Positions 8,042-17,200 of a stretch of DNA of 64,000 bases are shown here, piece after piece. The notes under the pieces were generated by a model, which was given only the letters and a program-made list of their open reading frames with translations, did no database searches and had not been told where the DNA came from. The DNA comes from Oleidesulfovibrio alaskensis DSM 16109 (lineage in GTDB: Bacteria; Desulfobacterota; Desulfovibrionia; Desulfovibrionales; Desulfovibrionaceae), in the NCBI RefSeq assembly GCF_000482745.1, contig NZ_KI519495.1, forward strand, positions 62,001 through 126,000, given 5' to 3'. Within the stretch, counting starts at the first letter, position 1; the number at the start of each line of letters is the position of its first letter. A program made the translations under genes and the position numbers.

Positions 8042-8200
8042 TGGCATTTGAAGCGAAAAGCCCTTGACGGCGGCGGCGTTGCTCGGTTTAGATGGGGCGA
8101 TTTTTCATCGGCAGCCCCTTATCCCCGTACCGGCGACTGCGGAAGTGCGCCGGCAAAGCAGGGCACCGCTTTTATGCAAAATTTCATTTGGAGGTACTGG

Positions 8201-9817
8201 ATGAAGCGCGTCTTGAAACTCATGCTGCTTGCACTGGTTGCAAGTCTGGCATTCGGCTGCAGCGCCGAGCCGGAAGAAAAAAAGGCTGAATCGGCCCCCG
8301 CCGAAAAGGCCGCCGAAGCGCCCAAGGCAGAAAAAAAGGTTCTGCACCTTGCCATGGATGCCGACCCTGTGTCTCTGGACCCCCATGTGCAGCTTTCCGG
8401 CGGCATGCTGCAGTATTCGCATCTGGTGTTCGACCCCCTCGTCCGCTGGACGCAGGATATGGCCTTTGAACCCCGCCTTGCCGAAAAGTACGAGCGCATA
8501 GACCCCCTGACCATGCGCTTTCACCTGCGCAAGGGCGTCAAGTTCCACAGCGGCAATGAATTTACCGCCAAAGACGTGGTGTGGACGCTGGCCCGTCTGA
8601 AAAAATCGCAGGACTACAAAGCCCTGTTCGAGCCTTTTGCCGAGCCCAAGATCATCGACGACTACACCATCGATCTGATCACCCACAAGCCCTACCCCCT
8701 GATGCTGAACATGGCCACCTACATCTTCCCCATGGACAGCAAGTTCTACAGCGGAAACGATGAAAACGGCCAGCCCAAGGACGCCATCGTAAAGACCGGC
8801 CCCTCCTTTGCCAACGTCAACGAATCCGGCACCGGTCCCTTTACCGTGGAATCCCGCGAACAGGGCGTGCGCATGGTATTCAAGGCATTTCCCGGATACT
8901 GGGGCCCCCGCGGCAACGTGGAAGAAATCGACCTGAAGCCCATCAAGAACGACGCCACCCGCGTGGCATCCATTCTGTCCGGCGATGTTGATTTCATCAT
9001 GCCTGTTCCGCCTCAGGACTACGACCGTCTGGCCAACCACGAAACTGTCAAGCTGATCACCATGGCCGGTTCGCGCCTGATCACCCTGCAGATGAACCAG
9101 AACCGCGTGGAAGCCTTCAAGGATCCCCGCGTGCGTCAGGCCGTTGTATACGCCACCGACAATCAGGGCATTGCCGAAAAAATCATGAAAGGCCGCGCCA
9201 CCGCAGCCGGTCAGCAGAGCCCCGAAGGCTTCTACAGCTACGTGCCCGAACTGGCACCCCGCTATGACCTGGAAAAGGCCAAGCAGCTCATGAAGGAAGC
9301 CGGCTACGAAAAGGGCTTTGAAGTTACCATGATCGCCCCCAACAACCGCTACGTGAACGATGAAAAGGTCGCCGAAGCGTTTGTTTCCATGATGGCCAAA
9401 ATCGGCATCACCGTGAACCTGAAGACCATGCCCAAGGCTCAGTACTGGGATGAGTTTGACGCACAGGTGGCCGACATCCAGATGGTGGGCTGGCACCCCG
9501 ATACCGAAGACTCCGCCAACTACACCGAGTTTCTGCTGATGTGCCCCAATAAGGAAACCGGCTACGGCCAGTACAACAGCGGCAACTACTGCAACAAAAA
9601 GGTGGACGAGCTGACCATCGCCTCGCAGAGCGAGACCGACAAGGCAAAGCGCACCGCACTGCTGCAGGAAGCTGAAAAAATTATCTACGAAGAGGCCGCC
9701 TACATTCCCCTGCACTGGCAGCACCTTTCGTGGGCAGTGGGCCCCGGCGTGAAGAATGCAAAGGAAATCGTCAACGTGATGGACTTCCCGTACTTTGGCG
9801 ACCTTGTAATAGAATAA
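8201..9817 (+). CDS. dppA: Peptide ABC transporter substrate-binding lipoprotein (DppA-like)
   Basis: A 538-residue family 5 extracellular solute-binding protein. The ATG at 8201 follows TTTGGAGGT and opens a lipoprotein signal with lipobox LAFGC (C20). A charged Glu/Lys/Ala linker (about 21-45) tethers the mature domain, which begins VLHLAMDADPVSLDP and has FDPLVRW and LRKGVKFHSGNEFTAKDV, the family hallmark. It delivers di- or oligopeptides (some members bind heme or nickel) to DppBCDF. It is first in the operon, with 205 bases of hairpin-rich sequence before dppB, consistent with higher expression than the membrane parts. Confidence 0.9.
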   Translation: MKRVLKLMLLALVASLAFGCSAEPEEKKAESAPAEKAAEAPKAEKKVLHLAMDADPVSLDPHVQLSGGMLQYSHLVFDPLVRWTQDMAFEPRLAEKYERIDPLTMRFHLRKGVKFHSGNEFTAKDVVWTLARLKKSQDYKALFEPFAEPKIIDDYTIDLITHKPYPLMLNMATYIFPMDSKFYSGNDENGQPKDAIVKTGPSFANVNESGTGPFTVESREQGVRMVFKAFPGYWGPRGNVEEIDLKPIKNDATRVASILSGDVDFIMPVPPQDYDRLANHETVKLITMAGSRLITLQMNQNRVEAFKDPRVRQAVVYATDNQGIAEKIMKGRATAAGQQSPEGFYSYVPELAPRYDLEKAKQLMKEAGYEKGFEVTMIAPNNRYVNDEKVAEAFVSMMAKIGITVNLKTMPKAQYWDEFDAQVADIQMVGWHPDTEDSANYTEFLLMCPNKETGYGQYNSGNYCNKKVDELTIASQSETDKAKRTALLQEAEKIIYEEAAYIPLHWQHLSWAVGPGVKNAKEIVNVMDFPYFGDLVIE

Positions 9818-9829
9818 ACCGTCCATGTC

Positions 9830-9857
9830 GCGGAGCGGGCCGTCAGGTCCGCTCCGC
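9830..9857 (+). other. Hairpin downstream of dppA
   Basis: GCGGAGCGG (9830-9838) pairs with CCGCTCCGC (9849-9857), a perfect 9-bp stem and 10-base loop followed only by TTTGT. It starts 13 bases after the dppA stop and may be a partial terminator or an mRNA 3' stabiliser. Confidence 0.55.
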
Positions 9858-9864
9858 TTTGTGC

Positions 9865-9923
9865 AAAGACGCTTTGTAGGGAAGGCAAACAACTCCTGCT
9901 TGTTGTCCCCGCAAAGCGTCTTT
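9865..9923 (+). other. Long inverted repeat between dppA and dppB
   Basis: AAAGACGCTTTG (9865-9876) is exactly complementary to CAAAGCGTCTTT (9912-9923), a perfect 12-bp arm pair enclosing 35 bases. The left arm is itself partly self-complementary (CAAAG-ACG-CTTTG), so alternative foldings are possible. Confidence 0.6.
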
Positions 9924-9939
9924 AGGACAGGCGCCATAA

Positions 9940-9963
9940 GGAACCGGCCCAAAGGCCGGTTCC
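9940..9963 (+). other. Tetraloop hairpin upstream of dppB
   Basis: GGAACCGGCC (9940-9949), loop CAAA, GGCCGGTTCC (9954-9963): a perfect 10-bp stem without a T run. It lies 59 bases before the dppB start and could impede 3' exonucleases or attenuate transcription. Confidence 0.65.
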
Positions 9964-10022
9964 CGCTTGTCTGCCAGACGGCCAACCACAGTCATCTAAC
10001 CCTCAAACCCCGCAAGCACTCT

Positions 10023-11000
10023 ATGATCGCTTTTATTGTTCGACGGGTGACACAGGCGCTTATCGTCATGTTTGTCATCAGCTTCATCGGGTTTGCCATC
10101 AAACACTCGCTTGGCGACCCTGTGCGTGAAATGGTGGGCGTCAGCGTTTCTGTACAGGAACGTGAGGCCCTGCGTGAGCAACTGGGGTTGAACGATCCCT
10201 ACCTTGTCCAGTGGGGGCGTTTTGTCAAAAACGCCGCTCAGGGCGATCTGGGTCAATCGTTCTTTTACCGCAAGCCCGCAATGGAAGTCATTCTCGACAA
10301 GGCTCCGGCCACGCTCGAACTGGTTTTCTGCAGCACACTGCTCATTCTGCTCATCTCAACCCCTGTGGGCGTGTATGCGGCCTACCGGCCCAACTCGCCG
10401 TTATCGCGTTTTTTCATGGGCTTCAGCGTTGTCGGTGTTTCCATTCCGGTCTTTCTGACAGCCATCCTGCTCATCTACATATTCGCGGTGGAACTGCACT
10501 GGCTGCCATCATACGGCAGAGGAGAAACCGTAACCCTTTTCGGTTTCTGGAGCACCGGCCTGCTTACGCTTGACGGGCTCAAACACCTCATCCTGCCCAG
10601 CATCGCGCTTTCTTCCATCATGCTGCCGCTTTTTATCCGGCTTATCCGCGCAGAAATGAAGGAAGTGCTGGAAACAGAGTACGTCAAGTTCGCCCGCGCC
10701 AAAGGGCTGCGCGAACGCAGAGTGCTCATGGTGCATGCATTTAAAAACACGCTTCTGCCGGTCATTACCGTGGGCGGCGTGCAGATAGGCCTCATGATCG
10801 CCTACACCATTCTCACCGAAACGGTTTTTCAGTGGCAGGGCATGGGCTTTATGTTCATCGAAGCCGTCGAACGATCCGACACCGCCCTGCTGGTGGCCTA
10901 CATGGTTTTCGTGGGGGCTCTTTTCGTGGTGGTGAATACGGTGGTGGACATCATATACGGACTGGTGAACCCCATGGTCCGCGTCGCGGGGAGGAAATAG
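10023..11000 (+). CDS. dppB: Peptide ABC transporter permease DppB
   Basis: A 325-residue inner-membrane permease. The ATG at 10023 is preferred because the protein then starts MIAFIVRRVTQALIVMFVIS, the standard first helix of DppB/OppB proteins; sequence further upstream is the hairpin region. Six membrane segments are visible and the cytoplasmic EAA loop (TEYVKFARAKGLRERRVLMVH) contacts the ATPases. No strong Shine-Dalgarno is evident before the start (CCCGCAAGCACTCT). The stop codon abuts the dppC start directly at 11000/11001. Confidence 0.92.
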   Translation: MIAFIVRRVTQALIVMFVISFIGFAIKHSLGDPVREMVGVSVSVQEREALREQLGLNDPYLVQWGRFVKNAAQGDLGQSFFYRKPAMEVILDKAPATLELVFCSTLLILLISTPVGVYAAYRPNSPLSRFFMGFSVVGVSIPVFLTAILLIYIFAVELHWLPSYGRGETVTLFGFWSTGLLTLDGLKHLILPSIALSSIMLPLFIRLIRAEMKEVLETEYVKFARAKGLRERRVLMVHAFKNTLLPVITVGGVQIGLMIAYTILTETVFQWQGMGFMFIEAVERSDTALLVAYMVFVGALFVVVNTVVDIIYGLVNPMVRVAGRK

Positions 11001-11921
11001 ATGCTGGCCAGACTGAAACAATTGCGCGATTCGGATTTTCTGTATCACTTCGTACGCGACAAAATAGCGCTGACCAGCTTCATCGTGGTTGCCGTGCTGG
11101 TGCTTTCAGCCGCGTTTGCGCCGCTGCTCACCTCGCACAATCCGTATGACGGTGCCAGCATCGACGTAATGAACGCCGAAACGCCTCCCTCGTGGAAAGC
11201 CGGCGGTTCCGCCGAATTTCTGCTGGGTACCGATGCGCAGGGACGCGACATGTTTTCCGCCATCCTGTACGGCATGCGCGTGTCCATTCTTATCGGCATG
11301 GGCGCCGTGGCGCTGCAGGCTTCGCTGGGCATTCTCATCGGGCTTATGGCCGGATACGGCTCCAAGCGGCTGGACAGCCTGCTGATGCGTGTTACCGACG
11401 TACAGCTTTCGTTTTCTTCATACATGGTTGCCATCTTCTTCGGTGCGGTCATTCAGGCAGCTTTCGGCGTGGCCAAATTTGCCGAAATCGCCGTACCGTT
11501 CATCGTGCTGGTCATCGGTCTTTCCGAATGGCCCCAGTATGCCCGTACCGTGCGTGCATCGGTACTGGCCGAAAAGAAAAAAGAATATGTAGAAGCGGCA
11601 CGCGTCATCGGGTTGAAACCGCGGCGCATCATGTGGCGGCATATCCTGCCAAACACGCTTACTCCGGTGCTGGTTATTTCCACCGTGCAGGTGGCAAACG
11701 CCATCATGAGCGAAGCAGCCCTGTCTTTTCTGGGACTGGGCATGCCCGTTAACCAGCCCTCGCTCGGTTCGCTCATCAAGTCAGGCTTCGAGTACATTTT
11801 CAGCGGCAGCTGGTGGATCACCCTGTTCCCCGGTGTGGTGCTGGTGCTGCTTGTGCTCACCATAAACCTGCTGGGCGACTGGCTGCGGGATTATCTCAAT
11901 CCCAAACTCTACAAGGACTAG
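11001..11921 (+). CDS. dppC: Peptide ABC transporter permease DppC
   Basis: A 306-residue inner-membrane permease pairing with DppB. It has the N-terminal cytoplasmic/first-helix segment of OppC-type proteins (FLYHFVRDKIALTSF), the LLGTDAQGRDMFSAIL motif conserved just after helix 1 in DppC/OppC, about six membrane helices, and an EAA loop (KEYVEAARVIGLKPRRIMWRH). GAGGAAATAG just before the ATG, inside the end of dppB, acts as the ribosome binding site, so translation is coupled. Confidence 0.93.
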   Translation: MLARLKQLRDSDFLYHFVRDKIALTSFIVVAVLVLSAAFAPLLTSHNPYDGASIDVMNAETPPSWKAGGSAEFLLGTDAQGRDMFSAILYGMRVSILIGMGAVALQASLGILIGLMAGYGSKRLDSLLMRVTDVQLSFSSYMVAIFFGAVIQAAFGVAKFAEIAVPFIVLVIGLSEWPQYARTVRASVLAEKKKEYVEAARVIGLKPRRIMWRHILPNTLTPVLVISTVQVANAIMSEAALSFLGLGMPVNQPSLGSLIKSGFEYIFSGSWWITLFPGVVLVLLVLTINLLGDWLRDYLNPKLYKD

Positions 11922-11924
11922 ACC

Positions 11925-12884
11925 ATGAGCACGCTGCTTGAAGTCAAAAACATGACCGTCCAGTTCGCCATGCGCGACACGCAGCTCACAGCGGTCGACA
12001 ATGTTTCGTTTTCCCTGAACAGGGGGGAACGGCTCGGCCTTGTGGGCGAATCCGGGGCGGGAAAATCCGTGACCGGCTTTTCCATAATCAATCTTGTCAG
12101 CAAGCCCGGCCGCATCACCGGCGGTTCCATACTGTTTGAAGGACACGACCTGACCAAAGCTTCGCCCGAAGTACTGCGTCACATCAGGGGCAACCGCATC
12201 AGCATGATCTTTCAGGATCCCATGATGACCCTGAACCCCGTGCTGACCATAGGTACCCAGATGGTGGAAACCATTCTGGCGCACAAGAAAGTCTCGGTGA
12301 AAGAAGCGGAAGCCATTGCGCTGGAAAAACTGCGCAAGGTGTACATACCCTCGCCGGAAAAACGGCTTAAACAGTACCCGCACGAGTTCTCCGGCGGCAT
12401 GCGCCAGCGCATAGTCATCGCCATCGCGCTGCTTACCTCGCCCGCGCTTATCATCGCGGACGAGCCCACCACGGCGCTGGACGTGACCATTCAGGCCGAG
12501 ATCATGGATTTGCTGCTAGAGCTGTGCGAATCGGAAAACATGGGCCTTATTCTCATCACGCACGACCTCGGCGTGGTGTCTCAGGTCACCGAAAAGATAG
12601 CCGTCATGTATGCCGGGCGCATAGTTGAAATGGGCGAAACGGACAAAGTGGTCGCCGCGCCCCAGCATCCCTATACCAAAGGTCTGCTGGCCGCCCTGCC
12701 GCAGGGGGTCAAGGGCAAACGCCTCAACCAGATACCCGGCATCATGCCCGGTCTCGGCTCCATTCCCCGAGGCTGTGCGTTCAACAACCGCTGTACCTGC
12801 CGCGAAGACCAGTGTCTTCAGGAGCGGCCCTGTCTGGAACTCAAGAAATCAGGCGGCATGGCTGCCTGCCACATTCTGGAATAA
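11925..12884 (+). CDS. dppD: Peptide ABC transporter ATPase DppD
   Basis: A 319-residue ABC ATPase. Walker A is GESGAGKSV near residue 45, the signature is FSGGMRQR, Walker B is ALIIADEPT, and the switch His follows in LILITHDLG. The C-terminal oligopeptide-ABC extension (about 235-315) contains CAFNNRCTCREDQC and a later CLE cysteine, the conserved four-Cys arrangement of DppD/OppD proteins that can hold an Fe-S cluster. It forms a heterodimer with DppF and powers DppBC. The gene starts 3 bases after dppC. Confidence 0.93.
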   Translation: MSTLLEVKNMTVQFAMRDTQLTAVDNVSFSLNRGERLGLVGESGAGKSVTGFSIINLVSKPGRITGGSILFEGHDLTKASPEVLRHIRGNRISMIFQDPMMTLNPVLTIGTQMVETILAHKKVSVKEAEAIALEKLRKVYIPSPEKRLKQYPHEFSGGMRQRIVIAIALLTSPALIIADEPTTALDVTIQAEIMDLLLELCESENMGLILITHDLGVVSQVTEKIAVMYAGRIVEMGETDKVVAAPQHPYTKGLLAALPQGVKGKRLNQIPGIMPGLGSIPRGCAFNNRCTCREDQCLQERPCLELKKSGGMAACHILE

Positions 12885-12887
12885 GTC

Positions 12888-13901
12888 ATGGCTACAACAC
12901 CGTTGCTCGATCTGAAAAACCTGTCCAAGCGGTTCGACATTTCCGGCGGACTGCTGGACCAGCTGCGTTTTCAAGGCGGCAGACTGACACGCAGAAAAAC
13001 CGTGGTGCATGCCGTGAACAATGTCTCGTTTTCCATAAACGAAGGCGAAACCCTGTCTGTGGTGGGCGAATCCGGCTGCGGCAAATCCACGCTGGCACGC
13101 ACGGTCATAGGGCTGTACCGGCCCAATGCCGGTGAAATAATCTACCGCGGCCAGCGTATAGACAATCTGTCAGAAAAAGCAGCCCTGCCCTACCGCACCC
13201 GCATGCAGATGGTCTTTCAGGACCCGTACGCCTCGCTCAACCCGCGTATGCGCGTACGTCAGATTCTGGAAGAACCCGTGCGGTTTCACAACCCAGCCAT
13301 GACCGGCGCCGAAGTACGCGAACGCGTGGCGGGTGTGATGGATCAGGTGGGCATAAACCCCGCATGGGCAGACAGATACCCACACGAGTTTTCCGGCGGC
13401 CAGCGGCAGCGCATATCCATCGCGCGGGCGCTGGTGGTCAAACCGGAATTCATTGTGGCCGACGAACCCATATCCGCACTGGATGTGTCCATTCAGGCGC
13501 AGGTACTCAATCTGCTGATGGACCTGCAGGAAGAATTCGGCCTGACGTATCTGTTCATCAGCCACGATCTGTCTGTGGTGGAACACATTTCCAACCGCGT
13601 GGCGGTCATGTATCTGGGCAGCCTGTGTGAACTGGCTACGGCGGAATCGCTTTTTGAAAATCCCCGTCATCCCTACACGCAGGCGCTGCTTTCCGCCATT
13701 CCGCGCATCGGGCAGAAAGGCTCGCGGCATATCCGCCTGACCGGTGATGTGCCCACGCCCATCAACCTGCCCAGCGGATGCGTATTCAACGGCAGGTGTC
13801 CGCACGCGGACGACCGCTGCCGCCACGAGACCCCCGAGGCCCTGATGCAGCCAGACGGTGCTCTGGTTGCCTGCCACGCGCGGCAGGAAGGCCGTATCTG
13901 A
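12888..13901 (+). CDS. dppF: Peptide ABC transporter ATPase DppF
   Basis: A 337-residue ABC ATPase, partner of DppD. An insertion near residues 18-40 (FDISGGLLDQLRFQGGRLTRR) precedes the core, as in OppF/DppF types. Walker A is GESGCGKST, signature FSGGQRQR, Walker B EFIVADEPI, switch LFISHDLSV. The C-terminal extension has GCVFNGRCPHADDRC, the Cys-rich oligopeptide-ABC motif. It is the last gene of dppABCDF, 3 bases after dppD, and is followed by a terminator. Confidence 0.93.
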   Translation: MATTPLLDLKNLSKRFDISGGLLDQLRFQGGRLTRRKTVVHAVNNVSFSINEGETLSVVGESGCGKSTLARTVIGLYRPNAGEIIYRGQRIDNLSEKAALPYRTRMQMVFQDPYASLNPRMRVRQILEEPVRFHNPAMTGAEVRERVAGVMDQVGINPAWADRYPHEFSGGQRQRISIARALVVKPEFIVADEPISALDVSIQAQVLNLLMDLQEEFGLTYLFISHDLSVVEHISNRVAVMYLGSLCELATAESLFENPRHPYTQALLSAIPRIGQKGSRHIRLTGDVPTPINLPSGCVFNGRCPHADDRCRHETPEALMQPDGALVACHARQEGRI

Positions 13902-14252
13902 CCCCGTATCTGCAGCCGCAGACGGCGCCGCCCCGCACGGGACGGCGCCGTTTTAGTCTGTACACCTGCCGTCATGCAGCCTGTGACTGCGCGCAGCATG
14001 CTTTTGCAGATTCACTCAGATAAGGCGTGGCACACCGCACAACAGACTGCCGGAAAACACAGTATGCATCCGGCATGTTGCCGCTATCCTGCAAATCAGG
14101 GTACAGTCTTTTTTCCGGCATGTGTTTCCTTTCGCATCCAAAGTCAGTATAGACCGATGATACAACATGCCGCCGCATCTGCGCGGAGAAGTACATACAC
14201 CGGCCCGCTGCCCTGCGCCGCGCCTGTGCCGGATTTGCAGGAGGCTTTTTCC
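13902..14252. other. Intergenic region between dppF and the A2M gene
   Basis: Apart from the dppF terminator I see no gene or clear promoter hexamers. An open frame extends upstream from the A2M gene through this region, but it has no recognisable protein features and no ribosome binding site until CAGGAGG just before 14253. Confidence 0.5.
13922..13954 (+). terminator. Terminator after dppF
   Basis: ACGGCGCCG (13922-13930) and CGGCGCCGT (13943-13951) pair in a 9-bp GC-rich stem followed by a short T run (13951-13954). Confidence 0.75.
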
Positions 14253-17200
14253 ATGACTTCATCAGCACGCCTTGTATCCGCATGCCGTGTCTTTCTTTGC
14301 GCCATGCTGTTCGCGGCCCTGGCTGTTCTGGCCGGATGCGGTTCCGATACGGAAGAACGCTCTGACAGGCAGCCCTCCGCGGCGCACAACGCCGCTGCCA
14401 ATGCCACATCTGAAATACCGCACGAACAGCAGACAGTTGCCGCACAGGAACCGCCCGAGTTCAGCTATACGGGAGCGACCCTTGCAGAATCGGAAAACGG
14501 CCCGGAAATATGCTTTGACTTCACACAGGCACTGGATGCTTCCGGCAATGTATCCTATCAGGACTACATACGCTCCGCCGCAGGACTGACGGTATCGCGC
14601 ATTCAGGCGCAGCGCATGTGCCTGACCGGCGGCAAAGCCGGAGACACCATTGCGGTGACGCTGCGCGCCGGGTTGCCTGCCGCATCGGGAGATGTTCTGG
14701 CGTCGGACGCCGAAGTCAGCATATCACTGCGCAACCTCAAGCCTTCGGTAAACTTTGAGCGCGGTTTTGTACTGCCGCGCGGTTCTGCCCGCGGGCTGCC
14801 CGTGACCACCGTAAACACCGAAAACTGCTGGCTGGCCGTGCTGCGCATGCCGCCCCACGCCATCACGCAGGTATATGGTGATATTCTTTCGGGCAGACGC
14901 TTCAACCCGTGGGATGTGGTTCAGCTCAACCGCACGCAGGCCGCGCTGGCATGGAACGGTACCATGCAGGTGGTGCCCAAGCTCAACGAACCGGTTACCA
15001 CGCTGTTTCCCGTACGCGACGTGGCCATCCGCAATAAACCGGGACTGTATTTCATTATCGGATCACCCGCTCCGCTGGCGCCCTCTTCCGGCACATTCAG
15101 CTATGAAGACCTGCCCGAAGAAGTGGGCGGGCAACTTGTACTGGAAACCGACCTTGCCCTTACAACCTATCAGGGCACTGACGGCATGACAGTGTCTGTG
15201 CGTTCCTATGCCACCGCACAGCCTGTGTCCGGTGTCACGCTGACACTGATCAGCCGCAATCTTGAAGAACTGGGCACAGCCGTCACCGACAGGCAGGGCA
15301 TGGCCTCGTTTGCCGCCGGTCTCACCCGCGGTCAGGGTGCCGCGGAACCCGTGCTGCTGACCGCTGCCAGAGAAGACGACACCGCCCTGCTGGACCTGCG
15401 GGGCACTCCGCTCGATCTTTCCGACCGCGGCATAGAGGGGCGCACTCCCATTCAGGGTGTTGATGCCTATCTGTACACCGACCGGGGCGTATACCGCCCG
15501 CGCGAAACCGTTAACCTGATGGCCATGCTGCGCACCCCGCAGGGAGCGGCCGTCACAGATGCCCCGCTGACTGTCACCGTCGTCAGGCCCGACGGCAAAA
15601 TCTACCGCCGCACCACCGTACAGCGGCAGGAGCAGGGAGCGGCGCATCTGCCTGTACATCTTTCGGAAACAGCCCTGCGCGGCCGCTGGCAAGCCACGGC
15701 CCACATCGACCCGCAGGGGCCACCCGTGGGCGAGGTGTTCTTTCAGGTGGAAGACTTTGTGCCGGAACGCCTTGCCGTGAGCCTGCACACCGCGCAGAGC
15801 GCCATAACGCCGCAGACCCCCGCCGCAGTCGCCGTGCAGGCCGACTTTCTGTACGGCGCTCCGGGCAACGGTCTGCAGGCCGAGGCCGAAACAACGCTGC
15901 GGCCCGACCCTGCTCCGTTCAAGGGAGCCTATGCGGGGTACCTTTTCGGCGACGTCACCGCCCGTCCGCTGCGCATGGACAACGAAGTTCCCCCCACAGA
16001 CGAAACAGGCAAAACAGCGCTGCAGATATCTCTTGCCGACCTCACCGCGGCAGCGTCCGCCCGCCGGGCCGAAACGCAGCTGCTGCTGGACCAGCCCGCG
16101 CTGGCAGACATAACCGTGCGCGTGCAGGAACCCGGCGGAAGAACCACCCGTGCCGCTGTTTCCGTACCCGTACTTGCGCGCAAGGAGTACATAGGCCTGC
16201 GGCCTCTGTTCCGCGACGGATACGCCCCCGTGGGGCAACCCGCCCGGTTTGAAGCCGTCTGCGTGGATGCAGGCGGACGCACCACGGGGCTGGATAACGC
16301 CACCGTCACATGGAAGCGCATCAGCGTTTCGTGGCAGTGGTCGCGCACCGGCGGCAGCTGGCGCTACGAACGTGTGGAACGCGTGGCCGAAACCCGCACC
16401 GAACCGCTGGCAGTTACGGCGGACGCTCCCGCACACATCAGCCGTATGCTTGACTGGGGCCGGTACCAGATAGAAATCAGTGCCCCCGGACAGAAGCAGA
16501 CAGTGGCATACACATTTAATGTCGGCTGGGGTGCAGAAACCGATGACGACAGGCCGGACAGGCTGGATGTCCGTCTGGACAGCCCGCTGTACAAGGCCGG
16601 TTCGCAGGCGCGCCTGCACATCGATTCCCCTGTGGCGGGCAAGGCCACGGTGGTCATTGCCAACGAGCGGGTGCTGGATGTCATCACGGCGGACATACCC
16701 GCCGGAGGCGGCACGGTTGACCTTCCTGTACGGCAGGACTGGGGGGCGGGCGCCTACGCGCTGGTAACGCTGCACCAGCCCCTGCAGCAGCGCACCGGAC
16801 GCTCGCCCGTGCGTGCCGTGGGTGTTTCATGGATACCCGTGGACATGGCGGAGCACACTCTGGCGGTAAGCATAGCATCGCCGGAGCGCATCCGCCCGCG
16901 CAGCACGGTCTCGGTACCTGTGCGCATACAGGGCGGTGCCGGAGCGCATGTCACGCTGGCCGCCGTGGATGAAGGCATTCTGCAGCTCACACGCTTTTCG
17001 TCCCCTTCTCCGGACGGATACTTTTTTGCCAAACGCCGGCTGGGTGTCACCATGCGCGACGACTACGGCAGGCTGATAGAAGGCGAAGGCACCACGGGGA
17101 CCATCCGGCAGGGCGGCGACATGGCCGGAGCATCCGGTTCGCTGGAGGCAGTACCGCTGCGCATCGTGTCGCTGTTCAGCGGCGTGGTGACGGCCGACAG

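Noticed and set aside
8105..9985. Long open frame on the minus strand (over 600 codons) opposite dppA
   Set aside because: It mirrors the codon bias of dppA in a GC-rich genome, has His/Gly/Val-rich shadow composition and no recognisable domain. Similar antisense frames opposite nrdD (4643-6346), the A2M gene (15063-16775) and cstA (62092-63462) were rejected for the same reason.
9825..10022. N-terminal extension of DppB to 9825
   Set aside because: The extension encodes a Pro/Arg-rich non-membrane sequence drawn from the hairpin region; family DppB proteins begin at the helix encoded from 10023.
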